This document shows, piece by piece, positions 39,501-48,726 of a stretch of 64,000 nucleotides of DNA. The stretch comes from Xenorhabdus ehlersii (GTDB lineage: Bacteria > Pseudomonadota > Gammaproteobacteria > Enterobacterales > Enterobacteriaceae): positions 248,001-312,000 of the forward strand of contig NZ_RAQI01000002.1 of NCBI RefSeq assembly GCF_003610465.1, in the 5' to 3' direction. Both the position numbers and the translations under genes were made by a program. Position 1 is the first letter of the stretch, and every line of letters starts with the position of its first letter. The notes under the pieces were generated by a model. The model had not been told where the DNA came from. It searched no databases and was given only the letters and a program-made list of their open reading frames with translations.

Positions 39501-41060
39501 AGCATTTTTTATCGGTGCACCATTGACCGTATCAAAGGTAATCACAGGGTTAAACGTATAGCCATCCTTTTTATCCCCCGTTGCCGGCAATGGCCCCGCT
39601 GGGGTAAAGTAAGCTCCTTCCTGTTTTTTCAGCATAAAGGGCCTGACGATTACGCGCATTGCAACAGGCGCTGATTTTTGGCCATCTTCCAATTCAGCCA
39701 AGGCGTAAATGGGATAATTGTTATTTTGGCTATCGCCGGATAAATAGGTTGGCAGGGTGACTTTGATTGTGTGACCAACGCGAGAAGAGAGTTTTCCACC
39801 ATGCTGTTCAAAATCTTTGTTCGTTGTCCAATGAATCTGCTTAACAAAGGCATTAGAGGATAATTTGACGGTAATATCGAGCTGCTCCTGACTGTATCCG
39901 ATGATCGTTTCCGGTAACGACAATTGCGCAATCGGCTTTTTCTGGTGCTCAAGCACAATATGATTATTTCTTTCTACCAGGTCATAACGGCTGCCTGCTA
40001 ATGTTCTTGCCACAGCCACATTTTCCGACGATAACTGCATGCTCAGGGGGACACCCAGTTTATAGTTAAAATTCGCCAAAAACTGCGTTTCGCTATGCCT
40101 ACTTCCTCCTTGTTTATAATCCACACCCAGAGTAAATAACGGGACTGGAGTATAAGTCAGCCCTAATTTAACCAGGTTGGGTTTTTTTTGTTTCGTGTCA
40201 CGATTAAATAAGGTCACCTTATCGCCAAAATATTGCTCATAGGTTAGTTTGGCGCCCAGATTAGGGTAAGCGGGTAAAAAAAACTCCCCATTAATGTCAT
40301 AACCGTTGGCAGGGCGCTCATAATAACCGACAAAATTCCGTGAATTTTGCCAATTACTTAAACGATAATAGGTATTAGCGGAAAGTTTAATGTAATCTCC
40401 CCATATTTCTCCACCCAGTCCAAGGCGCTGATTTTTGCCTGTCAGATCGTAGTCATAAAAGGTATTCAGTCCATACATCCAGTTCTGGTAAAAATAACGT
40501 CCACCTAATCCCAGGTTAATCGTATCTCGATTGTCTTTATTACGGTAGCCCAATTGGGAAAAGGACAACCAATCCACTTTATTGTCATAAAGCGGCAGTA
40601 ACAGATCGAATGAGTTGTTTTTTAGCGTTCCCTTTCTATCCAGTCCAAAACTAATTCTGGCAGTACCAAACTGTGATAACCATTTTTGTGCTCCGGAAGA
40701 TACTGTGCTGTTAAATTTATTCAACGCATAGGATTTGGCCTGTTCAGCTAGCTCCGAAGGCGAAGAAGATAGAATGTTACCTGCGATTTGGATACTTTGG
40801 TTAATGGAATTTAAGTTATTATTTATGGAAGCATCATTATTTTTATTTAAGTTATCTTCTCTCTTATTATTTGAATTCAATAATTTTTTACTTGATTTTT
40901 TAATTCTAAAATCCGTGTTGTTTTTTTGTTCTGTATTTTGTAAGTATTTCTCTTCCGTTTTTATATTGTGATCAGAACCGGCACTCATCGATGACAATGA
41001 TAGTAATGAAAAACACATAAAAACAAAGAAACGGATAATGTTGACTATATATGGTAACAT
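36540..41060 (-). CDS. inverse autotransporter adhesin, intimin/invasin family
   Basis: 1506 residues. A signal peptide (to about residue 28) and a low-complexity N/K-rich linker lead into the intimin-type beta-barrel, about residues 110-365 (ARISFGLDRKGTLKNNSFDL, then GLGGRYFYQNWMYGLNTFYDYD shown in part). The passenger has roughly seven Ig-like modules, four of them clear Big_1-type repeats ending TTNDKGQLTAHLTSTK-like. The tip domain has two cysteines 91 residues apart, close to the end (NNCEQE and YVLCALYYN), recalling the C-type-lectin-like D5 of intimin/invasin. AGGA precedes the ATG. A run of nine G (37029-37037) sits at codons 1342-1344 and one of eight A at 40182-40189; either could give phase variation. 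It presumably binds host cells or surfaces. Confidence 0.92.
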   Translation of the reverse strand: MLPYIVNIIRFFVFMCFSLLSLSSMSAGSDHNIKTEEKYLQNTEQKNNTDFRIKKSSKKLLNSNNKREDNLNKNNDASINNNLNSINQSIQIAGNILSSSPSELAEQAKSYALNKFNSTVSSGAQKWLSQFGTARISFGLDRKGTLKNNSFDLLLPLYDNKVDWLSFSQLGYRNKDNRDTINLGLGGRYFYQNWMYGLNTFYDYDLTGKNQRLGLGGEIWGDYIKLSANTYYRLSNWQNSRNFVGYYERPANGYDINGEFFLPAYPNLGAKLTYEQYFGDKVTLFNRDTKQKKPNLVKLGLTYTPVPLFTLGVDYKQGGSRHSETQFLANFNYKLGVPLSMQLSSENVAVARTLAGSRYDLVERNNHIVLEHQKKPIAQLSLPETIIGYSQEQLDITVKLSSNAFVKQIHWTTNKDFEQHGGKLSSRVGHTIKVTLPTYLSGDSQNNNYPIYALAELEDGQKSAPVAMRVIVRPFMLKKQEGAYFTPAGPLPATGDKKDGYTFNPVITFDTVNGAPIKNATINQVQWITEPKIGSDTGVQFIDWETSDSVTLDENGYFKRKPVLVSSQPHKDVKVYLQLDSQPPQLVGEVSFDENPASFHVDKVEVLPSVPSLIANGSQAYTYSAVVLDGDNNPVRNQKIANVNWSKDKNQNGLIWNPLNGEVKTDEEGKLTTTLASIVAIEDIMVSLTIGSHKPVPAEQAVSFTTDTSKYHIHHSIVSVEPTNSLSADGQQYYTYKAVIVDRQENPVRNQKIANVKWSITQNGQSENHNNHLIFKDKEDTTNENGELTAKLSSTKAIQNVLVLLSIEDLNPVPAQRPVTFTEDTKDYRINGDIQVNPSKILTADDHQKYTYTATIVGIDGSPVFKKSIPNAIWKIDYPANTDGLKLDQSDMTTNDKGQLTAHLTSTKVLKGVIVSLTVGNQKPIQAKRAVDFKSEQMSIIVTPSSPILVGNNYTLTVNVKDATGNNPETNKKVNWAIKAPDQTAVTFTSTTSTTDGSGNASITLTSIQAQTVTVETSAEGVETTKSVDVEFKRPTIQKIEIKQPNGTILPGGEYDFAATISGTEVDDIDKYKGKFEWMLKSSTGKGLSLSPQGEVNITPNNGGILTAKLTSQKDQPVVADAVVCLTIVGAPASELPKCADPVNFKIELEISYVEIWGVNRAGQKEGFDPNKPLSGDGKSVYQYRALIVEKGSKKPILNYPFSHITWVRDHTDVTNAEVPPLEWDKEGKTDENGYLYATLKSNVGVDDVEVMLNMVGANGSKLSQSANNKVSFKVVPELAALKVYKYDTKTKTVDKSVSKLFTEQERPYNIFRQLVAELKSVKGEELVEPGDAAGYSLQQDGGGWPAISVDEQTGLVTFDSLGRGKVILDITKRNGTKRQYTYAFFPKMMLVSISNSNPISYPLDDDNNCEQEINNNGQHNQSPLYSELISTGTGTTLSDEFPDAYKFGILEGFINIDKTPYIKMLKSRQGSGIYLAYDTVTGKEIPNDDPNQSIDAYVLCALYYN
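37029..37037 (-). repeat. G9 homopolymer in the invasin gene
   Basis: Nine consecutive G on the coding strand encode GGG inside QQDGGGWPAIS. The reading frame is intact in this sequence. Gain or loss of one base would remove about the last 163 residues, which is the tip domain. Confidence 0.9.
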
Positions 41061-41202
41061 ATGCTGTTCCTAAGATATTATTCTCTTTCATTTGAAAAGC
41101 ACAATAAATGTCAACTAATTATATAGCACATAAACTTAGGATTTTAACAGCTGATTGATAAAAAATTTTAATGTTAGAATCAAGCCAAGCCAGTCATTAC
41201 CC

Positions 41203-41523
41203 CTATTTCTGCACCCAATTACCATTAATACCAAACACATATTCTCCTGAAGCTGCACGATTTACCAATTTTTCTCCCGCTATTTTGGCAACTTGATCTG
41301 TCGTCATATTATTTTGAGCCGCGATTTCAGCATACTTCTTTTGCCGTTCACTGTTAATTCTTTTCACCACTGATTGGGCATCTTGGGTATTTTTTATCGG
41401 TTCCAGATAGCCACTAAAAGTCTCTCCCACCAGCCCCTGCTGTTTTGCTTCATTCAACGTCATACCCATAGCAAAAGAACTGAATAACAGGCTTAACAGA
41501 AGTATCATTCTTACTTTTTTCAT
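41203..41523 (-). CDS. ydbL: YdbL-family DUF1318 periplasmic protein
   Basis: 106 residues from the ATG at 41523 (E. coli YdbL has 108). The upstream extension to 41616 overlaps ynbE and would hide the signal peptide. Signal peptide residues 1-20, then MTLNEAKQQGLVGETFSGYL, the conserved start of DUF1318. It forms an operon with ynbE and ydbH. In E. coli, YdbH and YnbE together form an intermembrane bridge for phospholipid transport and YdbL acts as a helper. It is the last gene of the operon and borders the accessory island. Confidence 0.92.
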   Translation of the reverse strand: MKKVRMILLLSLLFSSFAMGMTLNEAKQQGLVGETFSGYLEPIKNTQDAQSVVKRINSERQKKYAEIAAQNNMTTDQVAKIAGEKLVNRAASGEYVFGINGNWVQK

Positions 41524-41533
41524 ATCGTAGCCT

Positions 41534-41758
41534 TTAGAATAAATTAGAATTGTTTTTGAGCATATCTTCAATTTGCCTGTCGACCTTAATATGAATTTCA
41601 TGCTCAATTTTGACATTCATATTGATGTTGATGGGCTTATCCGGTGTCGCCACTTCCAGTCTGACACAACCCACTAATGCCATACTGAATAAGGCTATAC
41701 TGACCAACATTACACCCATTCTGACCGTTGGCAACTTGAATTCAACGTTCGTTATCAT
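41534..41758 (-). CDS. ynbE: YnbE outer membrane lipoprotein
   Basis: 74 residues. Signal peptide with lipobox MALVGC near residue 31, then the conserved core PINMNVKIEHEI-like (ININMNVKIEHEIHIKVD), matching E. coli YnbE (61 residues). The N-terminus is about 13 residues longer than in E. coli. The ATG overlaps the ydbH stop, which points to translational coupling. In E. coli, YnbE stacks onto YdbH to complete a bridge to the outer membrane. Confidence 0.9.
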   Translation of the reverse strand: MITNVEFKLPTVRMGVMLVSIALFSMALVGCVRLEVATPDKPININMNVKIEHEIHIKVDRQIEDMLKNNSNLF

Positions 41759-44379
41759 TTATCACCCCCACCCATTACAGATATATTTTTCTGCAACCAT
41801 TCTTCTAAGTTACTGCCAAAACGCAGGCTACGCCATAATTGAAAAATATTCTCCTCGTGATGATAGTTAAGCCTGACTTCACGTTTTCTATCCACCACGG
41901 GATTTACTCCACTAATCTCTGAATGCAATCTCAAGATCCCCAAATTATCGAGCGTAACATAAGCTTTTGAATGGTCGATTTCTAAATAACGCAACCAATC
42001 CATTGCCATACCTGCTGATAAGTCATTTTTTCCTATAGAATCAACCGTATCTTTATCTAACCTTAATGTCAGATAACCCTCATTGGATACCCAGCCCCGT
42101 TGAATAATCCAACGTTTATTATTTAATAATACAGGCAATTCACCGCTAATTTTTCCTGACATCGCCATTTGTTTGACTTTCAATACGCCAAACAATTTAC
42201 TCAAATTCAGCTTGTTAAACCGTAATACCGCAGCGTCTTTTTGGGGGATCTGTAATTGGTCCATGGCCAATTTACCATCCAGCATATCCACATTCACATT
42301 GCTCAACGTCAATGGCTGTTCGTCCGTTGCTGGATAGTAACCCAGCAGATCGGCTGTTACATTTTGCATATCAAACAGCCCTTTAATTGCCTTGATTCGC
42401 AACTGGACGGGAGATCCCAGCCCTAACTGCCACGTACGTTCCTGTAAACGCCATGGCAAAACAAAATTCAGGCCACTAACTTCCCCATTTTTCAGCCACA
42501 TGCCCGCATTTTTGACCACCCAATGACCGCCCGCAAGTAATCCCTGTCCCTTTGCTGCGGAAAAAGCAGCCTGGGCATAAATGGTTCCACCAAGCACGGT
42601 AATACCCAAATCTGACGGAATTAAAGGTTGAAAAGCTAATAAAGATTGCCTGGGCCAGCGAGCTTCGCCCCTCAATCGCTCTCCATCCCAACGACCATAA
42701 AAGGGAATGGGGCCAATACCATTAGAGTACAGTTTACCATTTAACATAAAGTCATCAGGGGATTTTCCTGCAAGCGTGGCTTTAAAATCAAAAGCAGGCA
42801 AAAAAACACCAGAACGAAATTCTGTTTTCTGGGCAGACAATTGTAAATCTCCCGTTAAGTTAGGGCGATCTGCAGCCCTCTCCCAAATTAACGAATTTGT
42901 CAGTTTTAAGCGCGGCGCCTGCATCTTCACAAGACCATATTGGATAAGATCAAAGCCGGTATTTAATGTATCTACGGTTATCTTTGATTGATTCCAACTT
43001 CCCCTGCCCGCGATATCCCATTTGGCTTGTAACGGTGGTAAATGCCCATTCCCCCAATAACGCCAATTCCAATTTCCATGATCGGGTATAAAATCCTTTG
43101 CAGAACCCTCCAGATGTAGCTTAAATCTCCCCCAATAACGGTCTTGTGCCGTCACAATGGCTTGAAGACGACCAGTAAGGCCATTACGAGTCAAATAAGT
43201 ACCCGCCAAAGGTAATCTGGCTTCCTTGACCGTCAATGTTTCACTGACCTTTCCCCATGCCCGAAACAGGGCACCTGGACGAAAAATAATTTTAGGATTA
43301 ACCAATGGCCCTGTAATAACGGCAGGCAATGACATCGTCATAACCATCCTGCCGCTATTCATTTGCCCGGTAAACTGAAACGGAATATGAGCATTGGTTA
43401 TATTGATTGGGGTTGGTTTCACGGAAAGAACAACATTGCCTTTACCCTGCTCATTTTGGGTAACCATATTTATCCACCCACTGACAAACATGCCTGACAG
43501 GCCTTTTTTCCATTGTTCAAACGTAATATTCACCCTTCCAGACAACGCTTGATTATTCTCCAACCATTGCCATTTCCCATTAACAATCTGGAACTGCGAT
43601 TCGTCGAATGACCAGGGTAATTTTGCTAATACCTGCTGATTTTTTTCTTTAATAACGGTGAACAACCCGCGCTGCTCCTGCCAATTCAATGCCAGTTGCA
43701 ACGGTTCAGGATATTGGCTCAGAGATAAGTGCGCTATGATTTGGCCTTGTTCTGGGAGCGTTGCAGTATTCAAGGGTAATGCGATATTTCCATTCAAGGA
43801 AATCACCTGTTCAGGCAACTTCACAATAAAACGCTGAACAATGAGTTCCTGTTTATCCGCAATATGCGCATTGAGTTTTAATTTTTCACCTTGATAAGAG
43901 AAAATTTTCCTCTGAGATGAGGAAATAAATTGAAATTTACCCGCAAACTCTGGCCAAGGCATAAGAGCCAGCCGATCAACGGTAAGATTAACCGAAGGTA
44001 TTGTGGATAATATTTCTTGCACAGATCGTGGGGCTGTTTGCCCTTCTGCTACAGGTAATTGCACCAGGCATTGGCTCTGGCTGTCAATATTGGCGGCATG
44101 AATATTCCAGCGGCGATTTTCACTATTTTCCCCGGATAAATATTCCATAGATAGCCCAGAGATTTTGATCCATTCACACTCTTTTACCTGCAATGACAGT
44201 TCATCTAACCACAATCCACTGTTTTCCCATCGAGGTTGGCTCAAAGAAAAAGTGACGCCCTGTGGTAACCAATAACTGGCAATCAATGGTAACCAACGTG
44301 GAAGTGTATACCATCCCATCGACACCAGTAACGCCAGCAGTATTACCATCACTGCAAACACTTTGAGTATTTTTACCAT
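41755..44379 (-). CDS. ydbH: YdbH, AsmA-like intermembrane phospholipid transport protein
   Basis: 874 residues from the ATG at 44379 (E. coli 879). A GTG at 44403 is in frame but sits on a poor ribosome site. One membrane helix near residues 3-24 anchors it in the inner membrane. The rest is a long periplasmic beta-rich structure typical of TamB/YhdP/YdbH bridge proteins, ending VNPVVDRKREVRLNYHHEEN and ILQ-type helix. It moves phospholipids to the outer membrane together with YnbE. The gene is divergent from ldhA, as in E. coli. Confidence 0.93.
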   Translation of the reverse strand: MVKILKVFAVMVILLALLVSMGWYTLPRWLPLIASYWLPQGVTFSLSQPRWENSGLWLDELSLQVKECEWIKISGLSMEYLSGENSENRRWNIHAANIDSQSQCLVQLPVAEGQTAPRSVQEILSTIPSVNLTVDRLALMPWPEFAGKFQFISSSQRKIFSYQGEKLKLNAHIADKQELIVQRFIVKLPEQVISLNGNIALPLNTATLPEQGQIIAHLSLSQYPEPLQLALNWQEQRGLFTVIKEKNQQVLAKLPWSFDESQFQIVNGKWQWLENNQALSGRVNITFEQWKKGLSGMFVSGWINMVTQNEQGKGNVVLSVKPTPINITNAHIPFQFTGQMNSGRMVMTMSLPAVITGPLVNPKIIFRPGALFRAWGKVSETLTVKEARLPLAGTYLTRNGLTGRLQAIVTAQDRYWGRFKLHLEGSAKDFIPDHGNWNWRYWGNGHLPPLQAKWDIAGRGSWNQSKITVDTLNTGFDLIQYGLVKMQAPRLKLTNSLIWERAADRPNLTGDLQLSAQKTEFRSGVFLPAFDFKATLAGKSPDDFMLNGKLYSNGIGPIPFYGRWDGERLRGEARWPRQSLLAFQPLIPSDLGITVLGGTIYAQAAFSAAKGQGLLAGGHWVVKNAGMWLKNGEVSGLNFVLPWRLQERTWQLGLGSPVQLRIKAIKGLFDMQNVTADLLGYYPATDEQPLTLSNVNVDMLDGKLAMDQLQIPQKDAAVLRFNKLNLSKLFGVLKVKQMAMSGKISGELPVLLNNKRWIIQRGWVSNEGYLTLRLDKDTVDSIGKNDLSAGMAMDWLRYLEIDHSKAYVTLDNLGILRLHSEISGVNPVVDRKREVRLNYHHEENIFQLWRSLRFGSNLEEWLQKNISVMGGGDK

Positions 44380-44607
44380 TAAACCCTTATCTCTTCTTAT
44401 CACCCTGAGAACAACTTCCTGTTATGATAATCTCATATCAGGCTCTAAGCCGATTATTATACAAGCTATCCCTATGAATAGCTTATCCGGCGATTTATTC
44501 GAGTATAGCGAAAGATAACGCTTAGAACCTTCAGGAGACGTCATTATTGCAGGCAGTTTTTGCAGGCTCGAATGATTCTATAGTTACTGTATAGTGGAGA
44601 TGTTGTT

Positions 44608-45603
44608 ATGAAACTGGTTGTTTACAGTACAAAGCAGTATGACCGTAAGCATTTTGAAATGCTCAACCAAAAACTTGGCTTTGATTATCATATCGAGTTT
44701 TTTGATTTTCCTTTGAGTCTACAAACTGCCAAAAATGCCGTTGGAGCAGATGCCATATGTATTTTTGTCAATGATGATGGTGGACGGGAAGTACTACAAG
44801 AACTGGCCGAGATGAACATCAAAATCCTGGCACTACGCTGTGCTGGATTTAACAATGTCGATCTGGATGCTGCGAAGGAATTAGGTATCCAGATTGTTAG
44901 AGTGCCGGCTTATTCTCCTGAATCCGTTGCTGAACATACTGTTGGATTGATGTTATGTCTTAACCGACGTATCCACCGTGCCTACCAGCGCACCCGCGAT
45001 GCCAATTTTTCCCTTGAAGGATTAACCGGTTTTAACATGTATAAACGCACTGCGGGCATTATCGGAACAGGAAAAATCGGTCTTGCTACTTTGCGGATTT
45101 TGAAAGGCTTTGGTATGCGTTTACTAGCACATGATCCTTACCCAAATTCTGAAGCCTTGAATATGGGTGTGGAATATGTGGATTTGGATACTTTATATGC
45201 TGAATCGGATGTGATCTCCCTGCATTGCCCCATGACACCGGAAAACCACCATTTATTGGATGAAACAGCGTTCAACAAAATGAAAGATGGCGTGATGATT
45301 GTCAATACCAGCCGAGGTGCCTTAATTGATTCTGTGGCTGCTATTAATGCACTGAAACAACAAAAAATTGGCGCACTGGGTATGGATGTTTATGAAAATG
45401 AAAGAGATTTATTCTTTGAAGATAAATCAAATGACGTTATTCAAGACGATATCTTCCGCCGCTTATCTTCTTGCCATAATGTGCTATTCACCGGCCATCA
45501 GGCATTCTTAACCGAAGAAGCCTTAACCAGTATCAGTGAAATAACTTTGCAAAATATTCAGCAATTAGTTTCTGGAAAGGTTTGTCCAAATCTTGTTGAA
45601 TAA
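44608..45603 (+). CDS. ldhA: D-lactate dehydrogenase (fermentative)
   Basis: 331 residues (E. coli 329). The NAD-binding motif is GTGKIGLATLRIL near residue 151. Catalytic Arg is in NTSRGALID, Glu in DVYENERDLFF and His in GHQAFLTEEA. It reduces pyruvate to D-lactate with NADH during fermentation. Divergent from ydbH. A hairpin terminator follows 90 bases past the stop. Confidence 0.96.
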   Translation: MKLVVYSTKQYDRKHFEMLNQKLGFDYHIEFFDFPLSLQTAKNAVGADAICIFVNDDGGREVLQELAEMNIKILALRCAGFNNVDLDAAKELGIQIVRVPAYSPESVAEHTVGLMLCLNRRIHRAYQRTRDANFSLEGLTGFNMYKRTAGIIGTGKIGLATLRILKGFGMRLLAHDPYPNSEALNMGVEYVDLDTLYAESDVISLHCPMTPENHHLLDETAFNKMKDGVMIVNTSRGALIDSVAAINALKQQKIGALGMDVYENERDLFFEDKSNDVIQDDIFRRLSSCHNVLFTGHQAFLTEEALTSISEITLQNIQQLVSGKVCPNLVE

Positions 45604-45693
45604 TTTTCAATAATCACTAACAACCGCTTCTACGGTTATGATTACTCAATATTAACTGGGTAATCCTTTTAACCAAAATACAACGCTACAAAT

Positions 45694-45735
45694 CTCACGA
45701 ACAGAAAACACAATGTATCCTGTTCGTGAGTCTTT
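45694..45735. terminator. terminator between ldhA and the phospholipase gene
   Basis: CTCACGAACAG and CTGTTCGTGAG make a perfect 11-pair stem with a 15-base loop, followed on the plus strand by TCTTTT. It serves ldhA and lies at the end of the convergent phospholipase gene. Confidence 0.85.
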
Positions 45736-45745
45736 TATGATAAAA

Positions 45746-47065
45746 CTAATTGCCTGCTTTGTTTTCAAAAGTCATTTGCCACTCATCCTGTGCCACTGGA
45801 TCACCCGGAGCCCAACACGGGACAAGTTTTCTGTTCTCTGTATATGAAAGACTGCTTTCATAGAGATAACATTCATAATATTCATTATAAATGTTACCAT
45901 CTTTTATAGTCCAGACGCTTTCTCTCGTTGGCACACCATTAATCCAGGTAAACACAGTTCTTCTGTTATCCTCAATAAAAATACTGGCGTACAAAAACTC
46001 TTTATAATAGGTGTTGAATATATAATACTGATCATTGTCTTCATCGTAAGGAATTAACATCCAAAAACCGTTAATTACCTTATCTCCCGGAGCCCAATCA
46101 AAAACCTGTCTCCTGTCCTCTGCTGAGTCCATATATAAAGAAGCATAAAAATAATGCCTCCCATAATATTCGTTAAAAATAGAATATATCGACAAATTAT
46201 ATAGGTCTGTATTTTCATTCCTCTTTATTATCTCGGCAACCATTGCATTAGTATAAAAGTCCATTACAATGATCCCAATGTGTGGTGCCTCATTTTTTGA
46301 ATTATCTACCCAATCACAACCCATCCCCCCTTTAAATTCATTGATCAGACTGCGTAGAATACTTATGGCATACGGCTCTGGATCCGAAATGAATGATGGT
46401 CCTGATGCACTATTACAGTGATTTAAATATATTTCAGATGTATCATTATTTCGATTTGATTTCGTTGACTCATTTACAAAGTTAACTATTTCTGATTTTT
46501 TAAGTTCTACATCAGCATAAATATCCTGAACCTTTATAGAACTATAGGGAATTCCTGGCAATGTAAGTACATCTGAAAGAATAACAATCTTTCCCCTTAC
46601 TTCACCAAGTGTTGGAATAGCAGACTCCAGATACATGCTGCTATGATAGCCTGAATAATGTGTATTAAATATTTTTAAAAATTCACTATCAAGAACAGAT
46701 GAGTTTTCTTGTTTTATTCTCATAACAATGGTTTCAGAACTATTATCCGCCAAAAAGGCAGTGCATTCATTTAAAACATCACCAAAGTTTATATTGAGAT
46801 AAAACTTATCAAGATGGATGGTGAATACGTCATTAATTGCACAACATCTAATATCCAGATAACGGATACCATCTGCCAGTTGTTTTGTTATTGTGCAATC
46901 CGAATTTTGTGTAGCAAACGTTCTATCAATAAGAGATATTTGCCCCGACGCTCCTTTTCTGGTACAACTGGCGTGAGTTCCCGGAATAGATATGCACGCT
47001 AAACTTTTACCGTCATCGACGCAACTCATCCAGTTGTTAGTATTGCTTAATAACGAATATCTCAT
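45746..47065 (-). CDS. PI-PLC-type phospholipase C with C-terminal trefoil-like domain
   Basis: 439 residues. Residues 1-285 are a bacterial phosphatidylinositol-specific phospholipase C X-domain. The catalytic histidines are His31 in ISIPGTHAS and His84 in FTIHLDKFY, the spacing known from Bacillus cereus PI-PLC (32 and 82), with RYLDIRC between them. Such enzymes cleave phosphatidylinositol or GPI anchors. Residues 289-439 are three repeats of the pattern YNEYY..YLYAS..DNRR.V..W.PGD...W, which looks like the beta-trefoil of lepidopteran 30K lipoproteins. No signal peptide is visible. GGGGAGG precedes the ATG. The gene is an accessory insertion between ldhA and ycgN and a probable insect virulence factor. 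Confidence 0.85.
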   Translation of the reverse strand: MRYSLLSNTNNWMSCVDDGKSLACISIPGTHASCTRKGASGQISLIDRTFATQNSDCTITKQLADGIRYLDIRCCAINDVFTIHLDKFYLNINFGDVLNECTAFLADNSSETIVMRIKQENSSVLDSEFLKIFNTHYSGYHSSMYLESAIPTLGEVRGKIVILSDVLTLPGIPYSSIKVQDIYADVELKKSEIVNFVNESTKSNRNNDTSEIYLNHCNSASGPSFISDPEPYAISILRSLINEFKGGMGCDWVDNSKNEAPHIGIIVMDFYTNAMVAEIIKRNENTDLYNLSIYSIFNEYYGRHYFYASLYMDSAEDRRQVFDWAPGDKVINGFWMLIPYDEDNDQYYIFNTYYKEFLYASIFIEDNRRTVFTWINGVPTRESVWTIKDGNIYNEYYECYLYESSLSYTENRKLVPCWAPGDPVAQDEWQMTFENKAGN

Positions 47066-47576
47066 ACTTACCTCCCCAAAAAATAATACTGAGATACCTT
47101 TTAATCAAAGAATCTAAGTTCTACTCAGCAGGCTGATGCTATTTCCCTATTATCGAGAAAGCTTAGAGAAATAGGTGATTAAGGAAAAAAATAAAGAATG
47201 GCTATTTCGTCCAGATAATCGGATATCATATCTGATTTCGCCATCCTTAAAGGCAAGATGATAGTTAGTATTAAATAGCTTATCTACTCCTGTTCATTCT
47301 TAACCTGGTTCATCTCTTCCTCGGACAATAATCGTTATATAGTCATTGTTCATGTTAATAAAAGTTTTCTGACCCAGAATGCTTACCAGAAAAATAAATA
47401 ATGAACATGTGTAATTATAATAAAAGCAACTTTAATAAGTGTGCTCAATTTCACAAAACTGCACAATTTTTCTTGATATTATAACGCCTTGCATTTAATA
47501 AGGTTTTCCCACATATGCCATGCCCCAAACATCCAATGCATGATATAAAATCCCTTTTATATCAAACAAAAGATAA
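47066..47576. promoter_or_regulatory. AT-rich spacer upstream of the phospholipase gene
   Basis: 511 bases without a supported gene. It holds the phospholipase promoter and the 3' region of ycgN. An AT-only hairpin (GATATAAAA-TCCC-TTTTATATC, 47542-47563) lies 14 bases past the ycgN stop and may help end that transcript. Confidence 0.4.
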
Positions 47577-48023
47577 TTACATGGGTTTATTAAGGATATG
47601 CTCTTCCCAATCCACCACATCCACTTCACGCACAGCGATATGCCTGACAGAAATACGCTCTGCATGCATCGCCGATTTTGAACCACTGACCAGAGGGTGC
47701 CACGGAAGGAGTTTCCCCCCTTGGCCAATCAGACGATAAGCACACGTTTTTGGCAGCCATTCAAAGGTATTCATATTTTCACGGGTCAATTTGATACAGT
47801 CAGGCTCGTATCTGAAACGATCTTCATAATTCTTGCACTGGCAGGTTTTAATATTCAGTTGATTACAGGCAACATTGGTGAAATAAATTTCATCCGTATC
47901 CTCATCCATCAACTTATGCAGGCAGCACTGACCGCAGCCATCACATAGTGCTTCCCACTCTTGGTCTGTCATTTGTTCTAAGGTTTTCACCTGCCAGAAA
48001 GGTTGGGACATAATTTCTGTCAT
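47577..48023 (-). CDS. ycgN: YcgN, UPF0260 cysteine-cluster protein
   Basis: 148 residues, closely following E. coli YcgN, with the cysteine cluster [12 protein letters not shown] near residue 28 and further cysteines in [10 protein letters not shown] and DCIKL. This pattern suits metal or iron-sulfur binding; the biochemical role is not established. A second ATG four codons in (MSQPFW) has better spacing from the GAGGA site and may be the true start. It ends 9 bases after ycgM begins its downstream region, in the same orientation, so the two are co-transcribed. Confidence 0.92.
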   Translation of the reverse strand: MTEIMSQPFWQVKTLEQMTDQEWEALCDGCGQCCLHKLMDEDTDEIYFTNVACNQLNIKTCQCKNYEDRFRYEPDCIKLTRENMNTFEWLPKTCAYRLIGQGGKLLPWHPLVSGSKSAMHAERISVRHIAVREVDVVDWEEHILNKPM

Positions 48024-48032
48024 TCCTCGTGG

Positions 48033-48689
48033 TTAAATCACTCTGGTTGTCAAAACGTGCTCATTGAGAGAAACGTCTAAAATATCACCAGATTGCAATG
48101 GCCCTACGCCTTCAGGCGTTCCCGTCAAGATAATATCGCCTGGACGTAAGGTAAAAAAACGCGACATGTAGCTAATCAACGGGATGATAGGCATTCGCAT
48201 GTCACTCGTATTGCCGTTTTGGCGCAATTCGCCATTTACTGTCAAAGAAAGTTCGGCATTTTGTGGATCACCAAAAGCATTGACAGGAATAAATCCCGAT
48301 ATCGGGCATGACCTATCAAATGCCTTACTTTTTTCCCACGGTTGCCCCGATTGTTTAAATTCACGTTGCAAATCACGTAATGTCAAATCCAGCGCAACGG
48401 CGAAGCCTGCAATCGCCTGACTAACTCGCTCTTCATTGGTATTCTTAAGTGTCGAACCAATTAAAACAGCCAATTCTATTTCATGGTGCACAGCACCTAA
48501 TTCCTGTGGAATGAAAACAGGTTGACGCAGATCACACAGTGCTGTTTCAGGCTTGATGAATATCACCGGCTCTTCAGTGGATTGGGAGCCCATCTCTTTC
48601 ATATGTTTGTCGTAATTACTGCCGACACAAACAACCTTATTAGCAGGAAAATCCAACAATACACCCTGCCAATCCTGATGCTGGTACAT
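48033..48689 (-). CDS. ycgM: YcgM, fumarylacetoacetate hydrolase-family protein
   Basis: 218 residues (E. coli 219). The FAH fold motifs are present: CVGSNYDKHMKEMG near the N-terminus, metal ligands in HHEIELAVLIG, and the C-terminal ILTGTPEGVGPL. The family hydrolyses or decarboxylates acylpyruvates and oxaloacetate using a divalent metal. It sits directly upstream of ycgN, as in E. coli. Confidence 0.93.
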   Translation of the reverse strand: MYQHQDWQGVLLDFPANKVVCVGSNYDKHMKEMGSQSTEEPVIFIKPETALCDLRQPVFIPQELGAVHHEIELAVLIGSTLKNTNEERVSQAIAGFAVALDLTLRDLQREFKQSGQPWEKSKAFDRSCPISGFIPVNAFGDPQNAELSLTVNGELRQNGNTSDMRMPIIPLISYMSRFFTLRPGDIILTGTPEGVGPLQSGDILDVSLNEHVLTTRVI

Positions 48690-48726
48690 AACATTGTTCC
48701 TTTATCTTGTTTTCAGGATCTGGTTT

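Noticed and set aside
47542..47563. Rho-independent terminator after ycgN
   Set aside because: The stem is made only of A-T pairs apart from its ends and no T run follows, so it is mentioned only within the spacer entry.
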